From Bacilli bacterium (lineage in GTDB: Bacteria > Bacillota_I > Bacilli_A > RF39 > UBA660), in assembly GCA_900758495.1 (NCBI GenBank), contig CAAERO010000039.1, positions 1 to 64,000 on the forward strand: a DNA stretch of 64,000 nt, read 5' to 3'. Below the pieces are notes generated by a model. The model searched no databases. It was not told where the DNA came from and saw only the letters and a program-made list of their open reading frames with translations. This document shows positions 50,421 to 59,582 of the stretch, in pieces (position 1 is the first letter of the stretch; each line of letters opens with the position of its first letter). The position numbers and the translations under genes were made by a program.

Positions 50421-50945
50421 ATGCTTAAATATTATAGACCAAGTATGTATCTAAAAGATATTTATCAAATACCTGTTAAAACTTTAAAACAAAAAGGAGT
50501 AAAAGCATTAGTTTTTGACCTTGATAACACTATAGCAAGGACAGATGAAAAAATTCCTAATTCTAAAGTAATTAACTATTTTGAAACACTAAAGAAAGAT
50601 TTTACACTTTTTATTCTTTCTAATAGTCCAAGTAAAAGGGTAAAACCATTTGGTGATAAGTTAGAAATTAAATATTATTCTTTATCTTTAAAACCAAATA
50701 CACAAAATATGAAAAGACTTTTAAAAGAAAATAACCTTAATAAAGAAGATATTATCCTAATTGGTGATCAGTATATGACTGATATGTTACTAGCTAAAAA
50801 ACTAAAACTTAACACTATATTAGTAGATCCAATATCTAATAATGAATTTAAAATAACTAGTATTAATAGGTTCCTAGAAAAAAGAATCTTAAAGAAATTA
50901 AAGGCCCAAAAACTGTTAGAGAAAGGAAAATATTATTATGAATGA
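50421..50945 (+). CDS. yqeG: YqeG-family HAD phosphatase
   Basis: The 174-residue HAD-superfamily (IIIA) protein starts LKYYRPSMYLKDIYQI, as YqeG does. It has motif I VFDLDNTIA near residue 32, motif II FILSNSPSKR and motif III IGDQYMTDMLLAKKL near 113. The family is a predicted phosphatase of unknown substrate found next to YqeH. Here yqeG and yqeH overlap by 8 bases, as in Bacillus-type operons. GGAGG precedes the ATG. Confidence 0.9.
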   Translation: MLKYYRPSMYLKDIYQIPVKTLKQKGVKALVFDLDNTIARTDEKIPNSKVINYFETLKKDFTLFILSNSPSKRVKPFGDKLEIKYYSLSLKPNTQNMKRLLKENNLNKEDIILIGDQYMTDMLLAKKLKLNTILVDPISNNEFKITSINRFLEKRILKKLKAQKLLEKGKYYYE

Positions 50946-51942
50946 AGAGAAATGTTGTAAAGGATGTGGCATTAAGCTGCAAGATGAAAATGTTTTACAA
51001 GAAGGTTATACCGTTAGTTTAGAACAAGATTACTGTCAAAGATGCTTTAGAATAAAAAACTATGGTGATTATCAAGTAGTTACTAAGAGTAATGACGAAT
51101 ATATTGATATTCTAAAAAAAGTTGGTAATACAAAGGACTTAGTTCTATACATAGCAGACTTACTTAACTTAGAAGAAAACTTTGAAGAAATTAGAAAATA
51201 CATTCCTAATAAAATGATATTAGTTTTAAACAAGAAAGATGTTTTACCAAGGTCAGTAAAAGAAGAAAAGATAGTTAGTTACTTTGCTAATATGGAAATT
51301 CCCTTTGAAAAAGTAATCGTAATTAGTGTTGAAAAGAATCAAAACATTGATTATTTATTAAAACAGATTAAGTTATATCAAACTAGTAAAGATGTATATG
51401 TAGTAGGACATACTAATGCTGGAAAAAGTACTTTAATAAATAAACTTATTTCTAATTATTCTAATAATAGTGAAGAATTAACAATATCTCCTTTACCTGC
51501 TACTACTCTAAGTACAGTTAAAATTGAACTTAATGATTATTTGAATTTAATAGATACACCAGGTTTGATTGATAATGGCAGTATTGTCAACGTTGTTGAT
51601 AAAACAATACTTAAGAAAATAAGTCCACGTAAGGAGATTAAACCAAAAACTTATCAAATCAAAAAAGGACAAAGTATTTTAGTAGATGATTTACTTCGTA
51701 TAGACTATGTCGAAGGCGAAAAGAATAGTTTTACTTTCTATATGTCTAATGATTTAAAGATAAGAAAGATAGCAAGTCGTAGAATGGACTTGAAAGAAAT
51801 GGGCAAAACCACCCATCAGATGAAATTTGATGAAGACTTATGTATCAATGGTTTAGGTTTTATCAAAATGGTTAATCAAGGAACTGTAGATATTTATACT
51901 TATCCTAATGTTACAAGTTATACCAGAAAAAATTTAATATAA
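50938..51942 (+). CDS. yqeH: Ribosome biogenesis GTPase YqeH
   Basis: YqeH is a circularly permuted GTPase needed for 30S assembly. The 334-residue protein has an N-terminal zinc finger (CCKGCG...YCQRC). The permuted GTPase motifs come in order G4 (NKKD near 101), G5-like (VISVEK), G1 (VGHTNAGKSTLINKL near 158) and G3 (DTPGL near 203). A C-terminal treble-clef-like region follows. Order and length match. It overlaps yqeG and is followed 16 bases later by dnaG. Confidence 0.94.
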   Translation: MNEEKCCKGCGIKLQDENVLQEGYTVSLEQDYCQRCFRIKNYGDYQVVTKSNDEYIDILKKVGNTKDLVLYIADLLNLEENFEEIRKYIPNKMILVLNKKDVLPRSVKEEKIVSYFANMEIPFEKVIVISVEKNQNIDYLLKQIKLYQTSKDVYVVGHTNAGKSTLINKLISNYSNNSEELTISPLPATTLSTVKIELNDYLNLIDTPGLIDNGSIVNVVDKTILKKISPRKEIKPKTYQIKKGQSILVDDLLRIDYVEGEKNSFTFYMSNDLKIRKIASRRMDLKEMGKTTHQMKFDEDLCINGLGFIKMVNQGTVDIYTYPNVTSYTRKNLI

Positions 51943-51958
51943 GAGGAAGGTGAAAATA

Positions 51959-53698
51959 ATGAATCAACAAGATATCATAAGAGAAATTAGACAAAAGAAT
52001 GATATTGTTGATATCATTAGTGAAAGAATTCCTCTTGTTGCCCGTGGTAAAAACTATTTTGGAGTATGTCCTTTTCATGATGATACTAATCCTTCAATGA
52101 GTGTTTCTAGAGAAAAACAAATCTATACTTGTTTTTCTTGTCATGCTACTGGTAATGTTTTTAACTTTCTAATGGATTATGAACATAAAGAATTTAAAGA
52201 AGTATTAAAAGAGTTGGCAGATAGAGTAGGAATACCACTTGCAGGATATCACGAGACTAAAAAAACAACTAAATATGATGTTTGGTATAGTATTTATAAT
52301 TTAGCATTAAAATATTATCAAAATAACCTAATGAGTGGTATGGGAAAAGATGCTAGAAATTATCTAGAAAATAGAAGCATCAATGAAGAAGTAATTAAAA
52401 AGTTTGAACTTGGTTGGTCATTAGATAATAATAACTTAACTAATCTTTTAATAAAAAAAGGTTATACGATAGATTTGCTTAATCAAGTCGGACTAAGTAC
52501 TGGAAATAATGATTTATATCGAAATCGGTTAATGTTTCCTTTACATGATTTAAACGGTAGAGTAATAGGTTTTAGTGGACGAATTATTACTAATAGTAAA
52601 CAAAATAAATACTTAAATACAAAAGAAACTGAGTTATTTAAGAAAGGAAAATTACTTTATCATTATCATATTGCTAAAGAAGCAGTGAGAATTAGTAAGA
52701 ATGTTATCATTATGGAAGGTTTTATGGATATAATAAGAGCTAGTATTTATGGCTTTGATAATACCATTGCTACTATGGGAACTGCTCTTACTAAAGATCA
52801 TATTAGTAACATCAAAAGATTATCTCCTAATATAATTCTTTGCTTTGATGGCGATGAAGCAGGTGTAAAAGCTACCATTTCAGCAGGTAACTTATTTTTA
52901 GAAGCAGGCATTGAAGTTAAAGTAATAGAACTTCCTCCAGAGCATGACCCTGATAGTTTTTTACTTTCTCGAGGAAAAGATGCGTTTACTAGTTTAATTA
53001 ATAGCGCTATCTTTTTTAAAGATTATAAAATTAAAAGATTAAAAAATAAAGTAAACTTTGCTAGTAGTGAAGAAAAAGCAGACTATATTCATAAAGTTTT
53101 AGAAGAGACAAAAGCAATAGATGATCCAATAAGAATAGAAATAATATTAAAAGACCTTGCAAAAAACTTCGAAATAGGTTATAATACCTTGGAAAAAAGT
53201 TTTCAAGAATTAAAAGGCCAAAAAGAAATAACACCTTTTAAGTTTGTGGAAACAAAAGCACCCACTGAAAGATTAGATAAGTATCAAAAAGCTAGCTATG
53301 CACTTCTTTCTTATATGATTGATTTGCCTTGGGTTATAGATGATGTTGAGGAAGCACATCTGGTTTTCCCAAATAATAAATTACGTATATTAGAAAATGA
53401 GATAGTAGCTTACTATAGAACAAATGGCTTTATAAACTGGGCAGACTTTTACACTTATCTTGGAACAAATGAAGAATTATTGAAACTCTTATCAGAAATC
53501 GGTTCATATCCATTGAAAAAAGAAGTAAGCAAGGAAGAAATTTCTAATTATGAAAGTGTTATTCTAGATTATAGTAGAAAACAACAAATCAAAAGATTAA
53601 ATAAGAAATTACTTGATACAACTGATCCACTGGAACAAGCAAGAATAGCTGAAGAGATAAGAAAATTGAGAATTGGGGAGAAGCAAAATGGTAAATGA
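51959..53698 (+). CDS. dnaG: DNA primase
   Basis: DnaG makes RNA primers at the replication fork. The 579-residue protein has the CHC2 zinc-binding domain (CPFHDDTNPSMSVSREK, then CFSCHATGNVFNFL) within the first 75 residues. The primase core and TOPRIM motif have MEGFMDIIRA near 255 and CFDGDEAG near 300. A C-terminal helicase-interaction region comes last. ATG 51959 has GGAAGG 8 bases upstream, better than the GTG at 51950. It overlaps rpoD by 11 bases, giving the classic dnaG-rpoD order. Confidence 0.96.
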   Translation: MNQQDIIREIRQKNDIVDIISERIPLVARGKNYFGVCPFHDDTNPSMSVSREKQIYTCFSCHATGNVFNFLMDYEHKEFKEVLKELADRVGIPLAGYHETKKTTKYDVWYSIYNLALKYYQNNLMSGMGKDARNYLENRSINEEVIKKFELGWSLDNNNLTNLLIKKGYTIDLLNQVGLSTGNNDLYRNRLMFPLHDLNGRVIGFSGRIITNSKQNKYLNTKETELFKKGKLLYHYHIAKEAVRISKNVIIMEGFMDIIRASIYGFDNTIATMGTALTKDHISNIKRLSPNIILCFDGDEAGVKATISAGNLFLEAGIEVKVIELPPEHDPDSFLLSRGKDAFTSLINSAIFFKDYKIKRLKNKVNFASSEEKADYIHKVLEETKAIDDPIRIEIILKDLAKNFEIGYNTLEKSFQELKGQKEITPFKFVETKAPTERLDKYQKASYALLSYMIDLPWVIDDVEEAHLVFPNNKLRILENEIVAYYRTNGFINWADFYTYLGTNEELLKLLSEIGSYPLKKEVSKEEISNYESVILDYSRKQQIKRLNKKLLDTTDPLEQARIAEEIRKLRIGEKQNGK

Positions 53699-54782
53699 AA
53701 TTAAAACTATTGAACAAAGAAAAGAGAACCTAATCAAAAAAGGTAGCGAAAATGGTTATATTACTTATGAGGAAATGGCCAATGAATTAAAAGGGTTAGA
53801 GCTAGATAGTGATAGCCTTGATGATTTATATAATAGTTTAGTAGATGCAGGTATTGAAATAGTTAGTGAAGATGCTGCTGATGAAGAAGCTAGTGGCGAG
53901 GAGATAACTGAAAACACTTTAGTTGAAAATATTACTCTTTCTAAGGACATTAAAATTAATGATCCAGTTAGAATGTATTTAAAAGAAATAGGTCGTATAC
54001 CATTGCTTACTTCTGATGAAGAATTTGAGTATGCTAGACGTGCTGTCGATGGTGATGAAGAAGCTAAAAGAATTTTGGCTGAATCTAACTTGCGTCTTGT
54101 TGTATCAATTGCTAAGCGTTATGTTGGAAGAGGAATGCTTTTTCTTGATCTTATTCAAGAAGGAAATATTGGCTTAATGAAAGCTGTTGATAAATTTGAT
54201 CCAGAGAAAGGATATAAATTTTCGACTTATGCTACCTGGTGGATTAGACAAGCTATTACTAGAGCCTTAGCTGATCAAGCTAGAACTATTCGTGTTCCTG
54301 TCCATATGGTTGAAACTATCAACAAATTAGCACGTGTACAACGTCAATTAACTCAAGACTTAAATAGAGAACCAACAGATGAAGAAATTGCTAAAAAATT
54401 AGGTATCTCTGTTGATAAAGTAAGAGAAGTTTATAAAATAAGTCAAGATCCAGTATCACTTGAAACACCAATCGGTGAAGAAGATGATTCTCATTTGGGT
54501 GATTTTATAAGAGACGAGCGTACAGTAAGTCCAGAAGAATATGCTACAGAAGAATTATTAAAAGAAGAATTAGCTAGTGTTTTACTTACCTTAACTGATC
54601 GCGAAGAAAAAGTATTAAGACTTCGCTTTGGTCTAGATGATGGACAATGTCGAACTTTAGAAGAAGTAGGGCAAATCTTTGGTGTTACTAGAGAAAGAAT
54701 TAGACAAATAGAAGCAAAAGCTTTAAGAAAACTAAGACATCCATCTCGTTCTAGAAAATTAAAGGACTTTTTAACTGACTAA
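53688..54782 (+). CDS. rpoD: Housekeeping RNA polymerase sigma factor SigA/RpoD
   Basis: The 364-residue protein has a sigma 1.1 domain (first 80 residues), region 1.2 (DPVRMYLKEIGRIPLLT) and region 2 (LRLVVSIAKRYVGRG, LDLIQEGNIGLMKAVDKFD, FSTYATWWIRQAITRALADQART). Region 3 is IRVPVHMVETINKL, and region 4 ends with GVTRERIRQIEAKALRKLRHPSRS. These are near-consensus, so it should read the TTGACA/TATAAT promoters seen across the window. The ATG at 53688 follows GGGGAG. It overlaps trmK by one base. Confidence 0.97.
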   Translation: MVNEIKTIEQRKENLIKKGSENGYITYEEMANELKGLELDSDSLDDLYNSLVDAGIEIVSEDAADEEASGEEITENTLVENITLSKDIKINDPVRMYLKEIGRIPLLTSDEEFEYARRAVDGDEEAKRILAESNLRLVVSIAKRYVGRGMLFLDLIQEGNIGLMKAVDKFDPEKGYKFSTYATWWIRQAITRALADQARTIRVPVHMVETINKLARVQRQLTQDLNREPTDEEIAKKLGISVDKVREVYKISQDPVSLETPIGEEDDSHLGDFIRDERTVSPEEYATEELLKEELASVLLTLTDREEKVLRLRFGLDDGQCRTLEEVGQIFGVTRERIRQIEAKALRKLRHPSRSRKLKDFLTD

Positions 54783-55438
54783 TGAAGATAAATAGACGTT
54801 TAAAACTAGTCGGTGATTATATTAGGGAAGGAAGTATTCCTCTTGATGTTGGATGTGATCATGCTAAGTTATCCATCTATTTACTAAAGGAGCGAAACTT
54901 TCCTTTTGTTTATGCTTCTGATAATAAGGATGGTCCTTTAAACCAAGCTAAAGAGAACTTAGAATTTTATAGTCTTACAGATAGAATAAAACTATCGAAG
55001 AAAGATGGGCTAGCTTCTCTTGAAGATAATATTGATACTATCACTATTACTGGAATGGGTGGACTTACTATTTGTAAGATATTCAAAGAAAATGAAAAAA
55101 GTCTTGCAAATATTAAAAGTATTATTTTATCACCTAATAACTTTATTAAAGAAGTTAGAGAAACTATTTGTTCTTTAGGGTATTACATTGATGAAGAAAC
55201 ATTAGTAGTAGAAAATGCAAAAACTTATCATATTTTAGTATTTGCTAGAGGAAAGAAAAATTATTCTTTAAAAGAATTATCTCTTGGACCAATACTTATG
55301 TTAAAAAAAGATAAACTAGTAAAAGACTATTATCATAATAAATTAAGAGAAGTAAATAATGTACTTCAAAAAAATATAACAGAAGAAAAACATAAAGAAT
55401 TAGAATTATTAAAGGAATATTTGGAAGAAACTTGCTAA
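54782..55438 (+). CDS. trmK: tRNA (adenine-22-N1)-methyltransferase TrmK
   Basis: TrmK methylates A22 of tRNAs. The 218-residue Rossmann-fold protein has RLKLVGDYIREGSIPLDVGCDHAKLSIYLL in its first 40 residues (SAM motif DVGCDHAKL). ITGMGGLTICKIF is near 90 and LSPNNFIKEVRETI near 115. A C-terminal helical hairpin is characteristic of the TrmK/YqfN family. In Bacillus it follows sigA, as here. The TTGCTA of the next gene's promoter lies in its last codons. Confidence 0.92.
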   Translation: MKINRRLKLVGDYIREGSIPLDVGCDHAKLSIYLLKERNFPFVYASDNKDGPLNQAKENLEFYSLTDRIKLSKKDGLASLEDNIDTITITGMGGLTICKIFKENEKSLANIKSIILSPNNFIKEVRETICSLGYYIDEETLVVENAKTYHILVFARGKKNYSLKELSLGPILMLKKDKLVKDYYHNKLREVNNVLQKNITEEKHKELELLKEYLEETC

Positions 55439-55460
55439 ATATTCCTTTTTTTGGTACAAT
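55432..55460 (+). promoter_or_regulatory. Promoter of the first sigma-like gene
   Basis: TTGCTA (55432-55437) and TACAAT (55455-55460) are separated by 17 bases. The following ATGTAAGAAATTTTG is nearly identical to the sequence after the promoter at 59552-59557, so the two control regions share ancestry. Confidence 0.7.
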
Positions 55461-55490
55461 ATGTAAGAAATTTTGAGGGGGTAAAAGATT

Positions 55491-57551
55491 GTGAGATTAA
55501 ATAGTGAAAAAATTAAAAAAATGTCAATGGACAAATTAGCAGAATTATTAGCAAAAGACATGAAAAAAGTGGGTGATAATTACTCATTTGCCTTTGCTTC
55601 AAAAGAGGAAGCTATCAAATTAATGAATAATCAGTTATTAAAGAGATATTCAGAAATAACTAATAATACAGTAGATGAAGAGATTGATTTTCAAGCCGAA
55701 TTTCAAACTACAATAACTGACTATATTAAAAATACTTTTGAAACTGAAGATGCAACTTATTTACAAATATTTAATAATTACTTAAAACAAAACGTTGGAG
55801 AAATTGACTCTTATAAAACAGCACATCAAGCACTAAAAAAAGTTACAGATTTCTTTGCAACAATAAATTGTGTACCAAGTGAAATCACTTGTTCTAGTTT
55901 ATTAGAAGCTAATTCAAAAATGGCAACTATGCTTAAAGAAGTATTCAAAAAGTTTGAAAAACAACTTGCTAAATCACCAATTGAAGATGTCTTTCCTAAC
56001 GAAGTAGTAGCATCATTTGCAACCGCGTATGCTTATCTTAATAATATAGAATTAAAAACTAATGAAGATTTAGTTATGGAGGAAACTGACGATAACTTAG
56101 GAAACAACGAATTTTTTAATAAGTTGAAATCTTATTATAATTCTCTACCACCAGTTCTAACTAAAAAAGAGGAACAAGAATTATTAGAAAAAAGTAAAAA
56201 TGGTGATAAATTTGCTCGTAATCAATTAGTTGAAAGAAATTTGAGATTAGTAATTTCAATTGCTAAACGTTATAAAGATAACAAAATTGAGGTTGTTGAT
56301 TTAGTTCAAGACGGAAGTATTGGTTTAATCAATGCAATTGAGAGATTTGACCTTACTAAACAAACTAAATTTTCGACATATGCTTGCTGGTGGATTGTAA
56401 GAGAAATTAATAGAGATATTACTAATAACGGTAGAACAGTGAGAGTACCACTTCATATGCAAGAAAAAGCTAAAAAGTATAATAAAGATTATAAGAAAAT
56501 GGTTAGTAAACTAAATAGATATCCTACTGATGCTGAAATTCAAAAAGAATTAAGAATTTCTGATAAAAGTATGCAACAAATCAAAGCTATTAACTCTGAA
56601 ATTGCAAGTTTAGATGAACCAACAAAAGAGGGTAGTGATGATACTATTGCTGAATTTTTAGCATCAAATGAATTAAGTGTAGAAGGGCAATATGAACTAA
56701 AAGCTTTACATTCTGACCTTGAAAAAGTCTTCACAAGTGGAATTTTATCAGACCGTGAAGTTGAAATATTAAAACTTAGAAATGGTTACTATGGAGAAAT
56801 TTACACTCTACGAACTGTTTCAGAACAACTTGGTGTTTCACATACAAGAGTAGGGCAAATAGAAGAAGTCGCTTTACAGAAAATATTCCGTTCAAAATAT
56901 AAAAAATCTTTAGCTCAATATTTAACAAATGGCGAAGATATAACTGTAAGAGGAGAAAAAGTATACGGTCATGATAGAAAACCTAAAGCTCAAAAAATTA
57001 GTTTAGAAAAACAAATGAGTATTAAGTACGTATACAATTATTTTGAAGGATACAATAAGGAAGAAATAGCAACAGTTATTAAATCAACTTTATCAAGTGA
57101 TGAATTAGCATTATTTTCTAAAGTTTATGGTAATGACTTGGTCAACTTAACATATAATAATATTTCATCAAATAGTCTCAAAGAAAAATTACGTACAGAG
57201 ATTATCCCAATAATTCAAAAAGAATTAGCTGATAATTCGATAGCTGTTTTAAACTATGAAAGACGCCAAAATAATGTAGCAACCGACTATACACAAATTC
57301 TAAATCAGGAGATAAATAAAAAACCAGTTACTAATGAAACAGAATATTTAAGTGATAAAAAAATAGATAAATATTTATCAGCAACTTTAGTAGAAGATGA
57401 CGCTGAAGATTTAGCTAATATAGTTCATAATATTACTGCTAAAAAGCTAGCAAATTATCATAAGCAATTATTAGCAGGAAGCAAGATAGAAAGAAAAGAA
57501 TATCAACAGGAGCAAAAAGTTTTAGTTAAGACTATGAGTAAAAGTAATTAA
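55491..57551 (+). CDS. Large sigma-70-like protein A with unknown N- and C-terminal domains
   Basis: Residues about 205-475 form a complete sigma-70 module: region 1.2-like, region 2 (LRLVISIAKRYKDNKIEVVDLVQDGSIGLINAIERFD, then FSTYACWWIVREINRD), region 3 and region 4 with GVSHTRVGQIEEVALQKI. The first 200 residues are an unrecognised helical domain (KLAELLAKDMKKVGDNYSFAFASKEEAIKLM). The last 200 form another, with YVYNYFEGYNKEEIATVI. There is no sigma 1.1. Two paralogues follow at 59583 and 61627. Relative to SigA the recognition helix differs (HTRVGQIEE against RERIRQIEA), suggesting a different promoter set. The GTG start follows GAGGGGG. An alternative sigma factor is the simplest reading. 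Confidence 0.8.
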   Translation: MRLNSEKIKKMSMDKLAELLAKDMKKVGDNYSFAFASKEEAIKLMNNQLLKRYSEITNNTVDEEIDFQAEFQTTITDYIKNTFETEDATYLQIFNNYLKQNVGEIDSYKTAHQALKKVTDFFATINCVPSEITCSSLLEANSKMATMLKEVFKKFEKQLAKSPIEDVFPNEVVASFATAYAYLNNIELKTNEDLVMEETDDNLGNNEFFNKLKSYYNSLPPVLTKKEEQELLEKSKNGDKFARNQLVERNLRLVISIAKRYKDNKIEVVDLVQDGSIGLINAIERFDLTKQTKFSTYACWWIVREINRDITNNGRTVRVPLHMQEKAKKYNKDYKKMVSKLNRYPTDAEIQKELRISDKSMQQIKAINSEIASLDEPTKEGSDDTIAEFLASNELSVEGQYELKALHSDLEKVFTSGILSDREVEILKLRNGYYGEIYTLRTVSEQLGVSHTRVGQIEEVALQKIFRSKYKKSLAQYLTNGEDITVRGEKVYGHDRKPKAQKISLEKQMSIKYVYNYFEGYNKEEIATVIKSTLSSDELALFSKVYGNDLVNLTYNNISSNSLKEKLRTEIIPIIQKELADNSIAVLNYERRQNNVATDYTQILNQEINKKPVTNETEYLSDKKIDKYLSATLVEDDAEDLANIVHNITAKKLANYHKQLLAGSKIERKEYQQEQKVLVKTMSKSN

Positions 57552-57581
57552 AAAAGAAGAAAGGAGAAGTTGCTTATTATT

Positions 57582-59489
57582 ATGATAAATAATATGAATA
57601 ATAATATAAACACTTTAGAACCTTTAGACAAACTTTCTCCAAATGAACCAACTTATGAATTATATTTAAGTAGAGATAATATGCTTGACTTACTTAAAGG
57701 AGATCATAATGTCTTTTCTAGATTAGATATTGATATAAGAGATGATGAAGAATTTGTCATTGAAGCAATAAGAGGCAATCATCTTAATTATAACTATATT
57801 AGTGATAGATTACGTAATGATTTGGATTTTACTATCAAATTAGTAAAGAAATTAAATTTTGGAATAGTAGTTGAATTGTTTGATGAAAAGTATAGAGATA
57901 ACGAAGAAATTATGTTGATTGGACTAAGTAAATGTATAGCAGCATATCGTTTTTTATCACCAAGACTAAAAAATAATCCAGAATTTAATGCAAGACTTGC
58001 TGTTATTCCTAAAACGGTACTTGGTTATGATTACTTGCCAGCAAAAATGATTAAAAATAAAGAATTTCAAGAAAAATTAGAAGAGTTAAAAAGTCAAGAA
58101 AAAGGCCAAATAATAAAACAAAATATTGCTCAAAACAAACAAGAATATTTACTAGAAGAACAAGAAAGAAAAATAAAAAAACGAGAAAATAAAACTTATA
58201 AAGTATTACTAAGTAGAAATAACATATTAAATCTGTTAAATACTACTTATGGTTTTTCTCGTAGTGATATGGTAATAAGAGACAATGCTGAATTTGCTAT
58301 GATAGCTATAGAAAGACGATATACTAATTATGATTATATAAGCGATAGGTTACGCAATGATTTGGACTTTACACTAAAAGTAGTTCAAAGGATTGATTCT
58401 GGTATGGTAGCTAAATTTTTCGTTTATAAATATAAGGATAATGAAGAAATTATGTTTACTGTTTTAAGAAAAAGTCCACAAGCATATCGTTTTCTATCAC
58501 CAAGATTAAAACAAAATCCCGAATATAATGCTAATCTTATAATTAATATAGGAATGAAATGTAGTAGATACTTATCAAATCAAGTAAAAACCAATCCAGT
58601 ATTTATAGAAAAACTAAAAGATAATGGTTTTAGTGTAATTTATTATGAAAACTTAAAAAGAGCACAAGATATTAGCGAAAATCAAGAGGAAAGAAAATAT
58701 TTAAAAATATGTAAAAAATTTATAGAAACTAAATCGTCGACATCACCATTAACAGTTCAAAAATTTATAGAACAAGAAAAAATAAATATAAAAGATTTTA
58801 ATTCTGCAATAGATTATATATCAAAAACCGATAAAGATGTATATACTTATATAAAAGGTATATTAAATTTGAATAGTCAAAAATATATACATACAAGAGA
58901 AAGTGCAATTGCTCAGTTTATTAACGATTTAAATAATGATATACAACTAACTAATGGAGAAATTAGAAAGTGTAATATTATCGATTTTTATAGATATTTT
59001 GGCAGATATGATTTAAAACCTGTCATGAGAGAATTTAAAAAATTTATAAATTGTCCGTTAGAACCAACCTTAGTTAGAAAATTAAATAAATTTTTTAGTG
59101 AAAACAAGGAAGAAAATCGTATAAACTATAAGCAAGAGTATGAAGGGGTACAATCTTTCTTAGTTAATGGAACGCCAGTAGAAGCAACACTGGCACAAAA
59201 GAAAAGTGTAGCTAGTTTAATGTTTAAAAATAATCTACCAAATGTTAGAAAAGTTTATACAATCTTATTAAGAAGTTGCGTAAAAGGAAGTCTTGAATCA
59301 GAATATGAATATTTATTACCAAAACCAAATAAAGATACAGATGAGATTTTAGATGATAGTAAAAATGCAACTGAAGCTGAACTTATAAGACGAATAACTG
59401 ATAGGATGGAAGAAACTGATACAAAAGAATGTATGACAGCAAAAGTATTTGTTAAAAGTAATGATACACTATGGAATGTAAATTATTAA
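57582..59489 (+). CDS. Repeat protein within the sigma array (DUF4116-like repeats)
   Basis: The roughly 635-residue protein has two similar blocks of about 130 residues (about 25-155 and 205-330). They share YELYLSRDNMLDLL/YKVLLSRNNILNLL, the DDEEFVIEAI/DNAEFAMIAI pair, NYNYISDRLRNDLDF, KYRDNEEIM and AYRFLSPRLKNNPEFNA. The pattern of D-x-EF-xxx-AI...Y-x-I...LRND resembles DUF4116-type helical repeats found in large repeat proteins. Residues 380-635 are a separate helical region with no known match. A TTG at 57570 could add four residues. It lies 30 bases after sigma-like gene A and is probably co-transcribed. A partner or inhibitor role for the sigma-like proteins is only suggested by position. 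Confidence 0.62.
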   Translation: MINNMNNNINTLEPLDKLSPNEPTYELYLSRDNMLDLLKGDHNVFSRLDIDIRDDEEFVIEAIRGNHLNYNYISDRLRNDLDFTIKLVKKLNFGIVVELFDEKYRDNEEIMLIGLSKCIAAYRFLSPRLKNNPEFNARLAVIPKTVLGYDYLPAKMIKNKEFQEKLEELKSQEKGQIIKQNIAQNKQEYLLEEQERKIKKRENKTYKVLLSRNNILNLLNTTYGFSRSDMVIRDNAEFAMIAIERRYTNYDYISDRLRNDLDFTLKVVQRIDSGMVAKFFVYKYKDNEEIMFTVLRKSPQAYRFLSPRLKQNPEYNANLIINIGMKCSRYLSNQVKTNPVFIEKLKDNGFSVIYYENLKRAQDISENQEERKYLKICKKFIETKSSTSPLTVQKFIEQEKINIKDFNSAIDYISKTDKDVYTYIKGILNLNSQKYIHTRESAIAQFINDLNNDIQLTNGEIRKCNIIDFYRYFGRYDLKPVMREFKKFINCPLEPTLVRKLNKFFSENKEENRINYKQEYEGVQSFLVNGTPVEATLAQKKSVASLMFKNNLPNVRKVYTILLRSCVKGSLESEYEYLLPKPNKDTDEILDDSKNATEAELIRRITDRMEETDTKECMTAKVFVKSNDTLWNVNY

Positions 59490-59528
59490 TCTACGTTCTT
59501 TTTTTATTAGTTTTAGAATAATTAAAAT

Positions 59529-59557
59529 TTGCAAAATAGAGCGTTTTTTAGTATAAT
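59529..59557 (+). promoter_or_regulatory. Promoter of the second sigma-like gene
   Basis: TTGCAA (59529-59534) and TATAAT (59552-59557) are 17 bases apart. The downstream ATCTAAGAAATTTTGGAGG repeats the leader of gene A (ATGTAAGAAATTTTGAGG). Confidence 0.75.
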
Positions 59558-59582
59558 ATCTAAGAAATTTTGGAGGAATAAT

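Noticed and set aside
59529..59582. N-terminal extension of sigma-like protein B
   Set aside because: The extension would be encoded by the promoter and leader themselves. ATG 59583 has GGAGG and aligns with proteins A and C.
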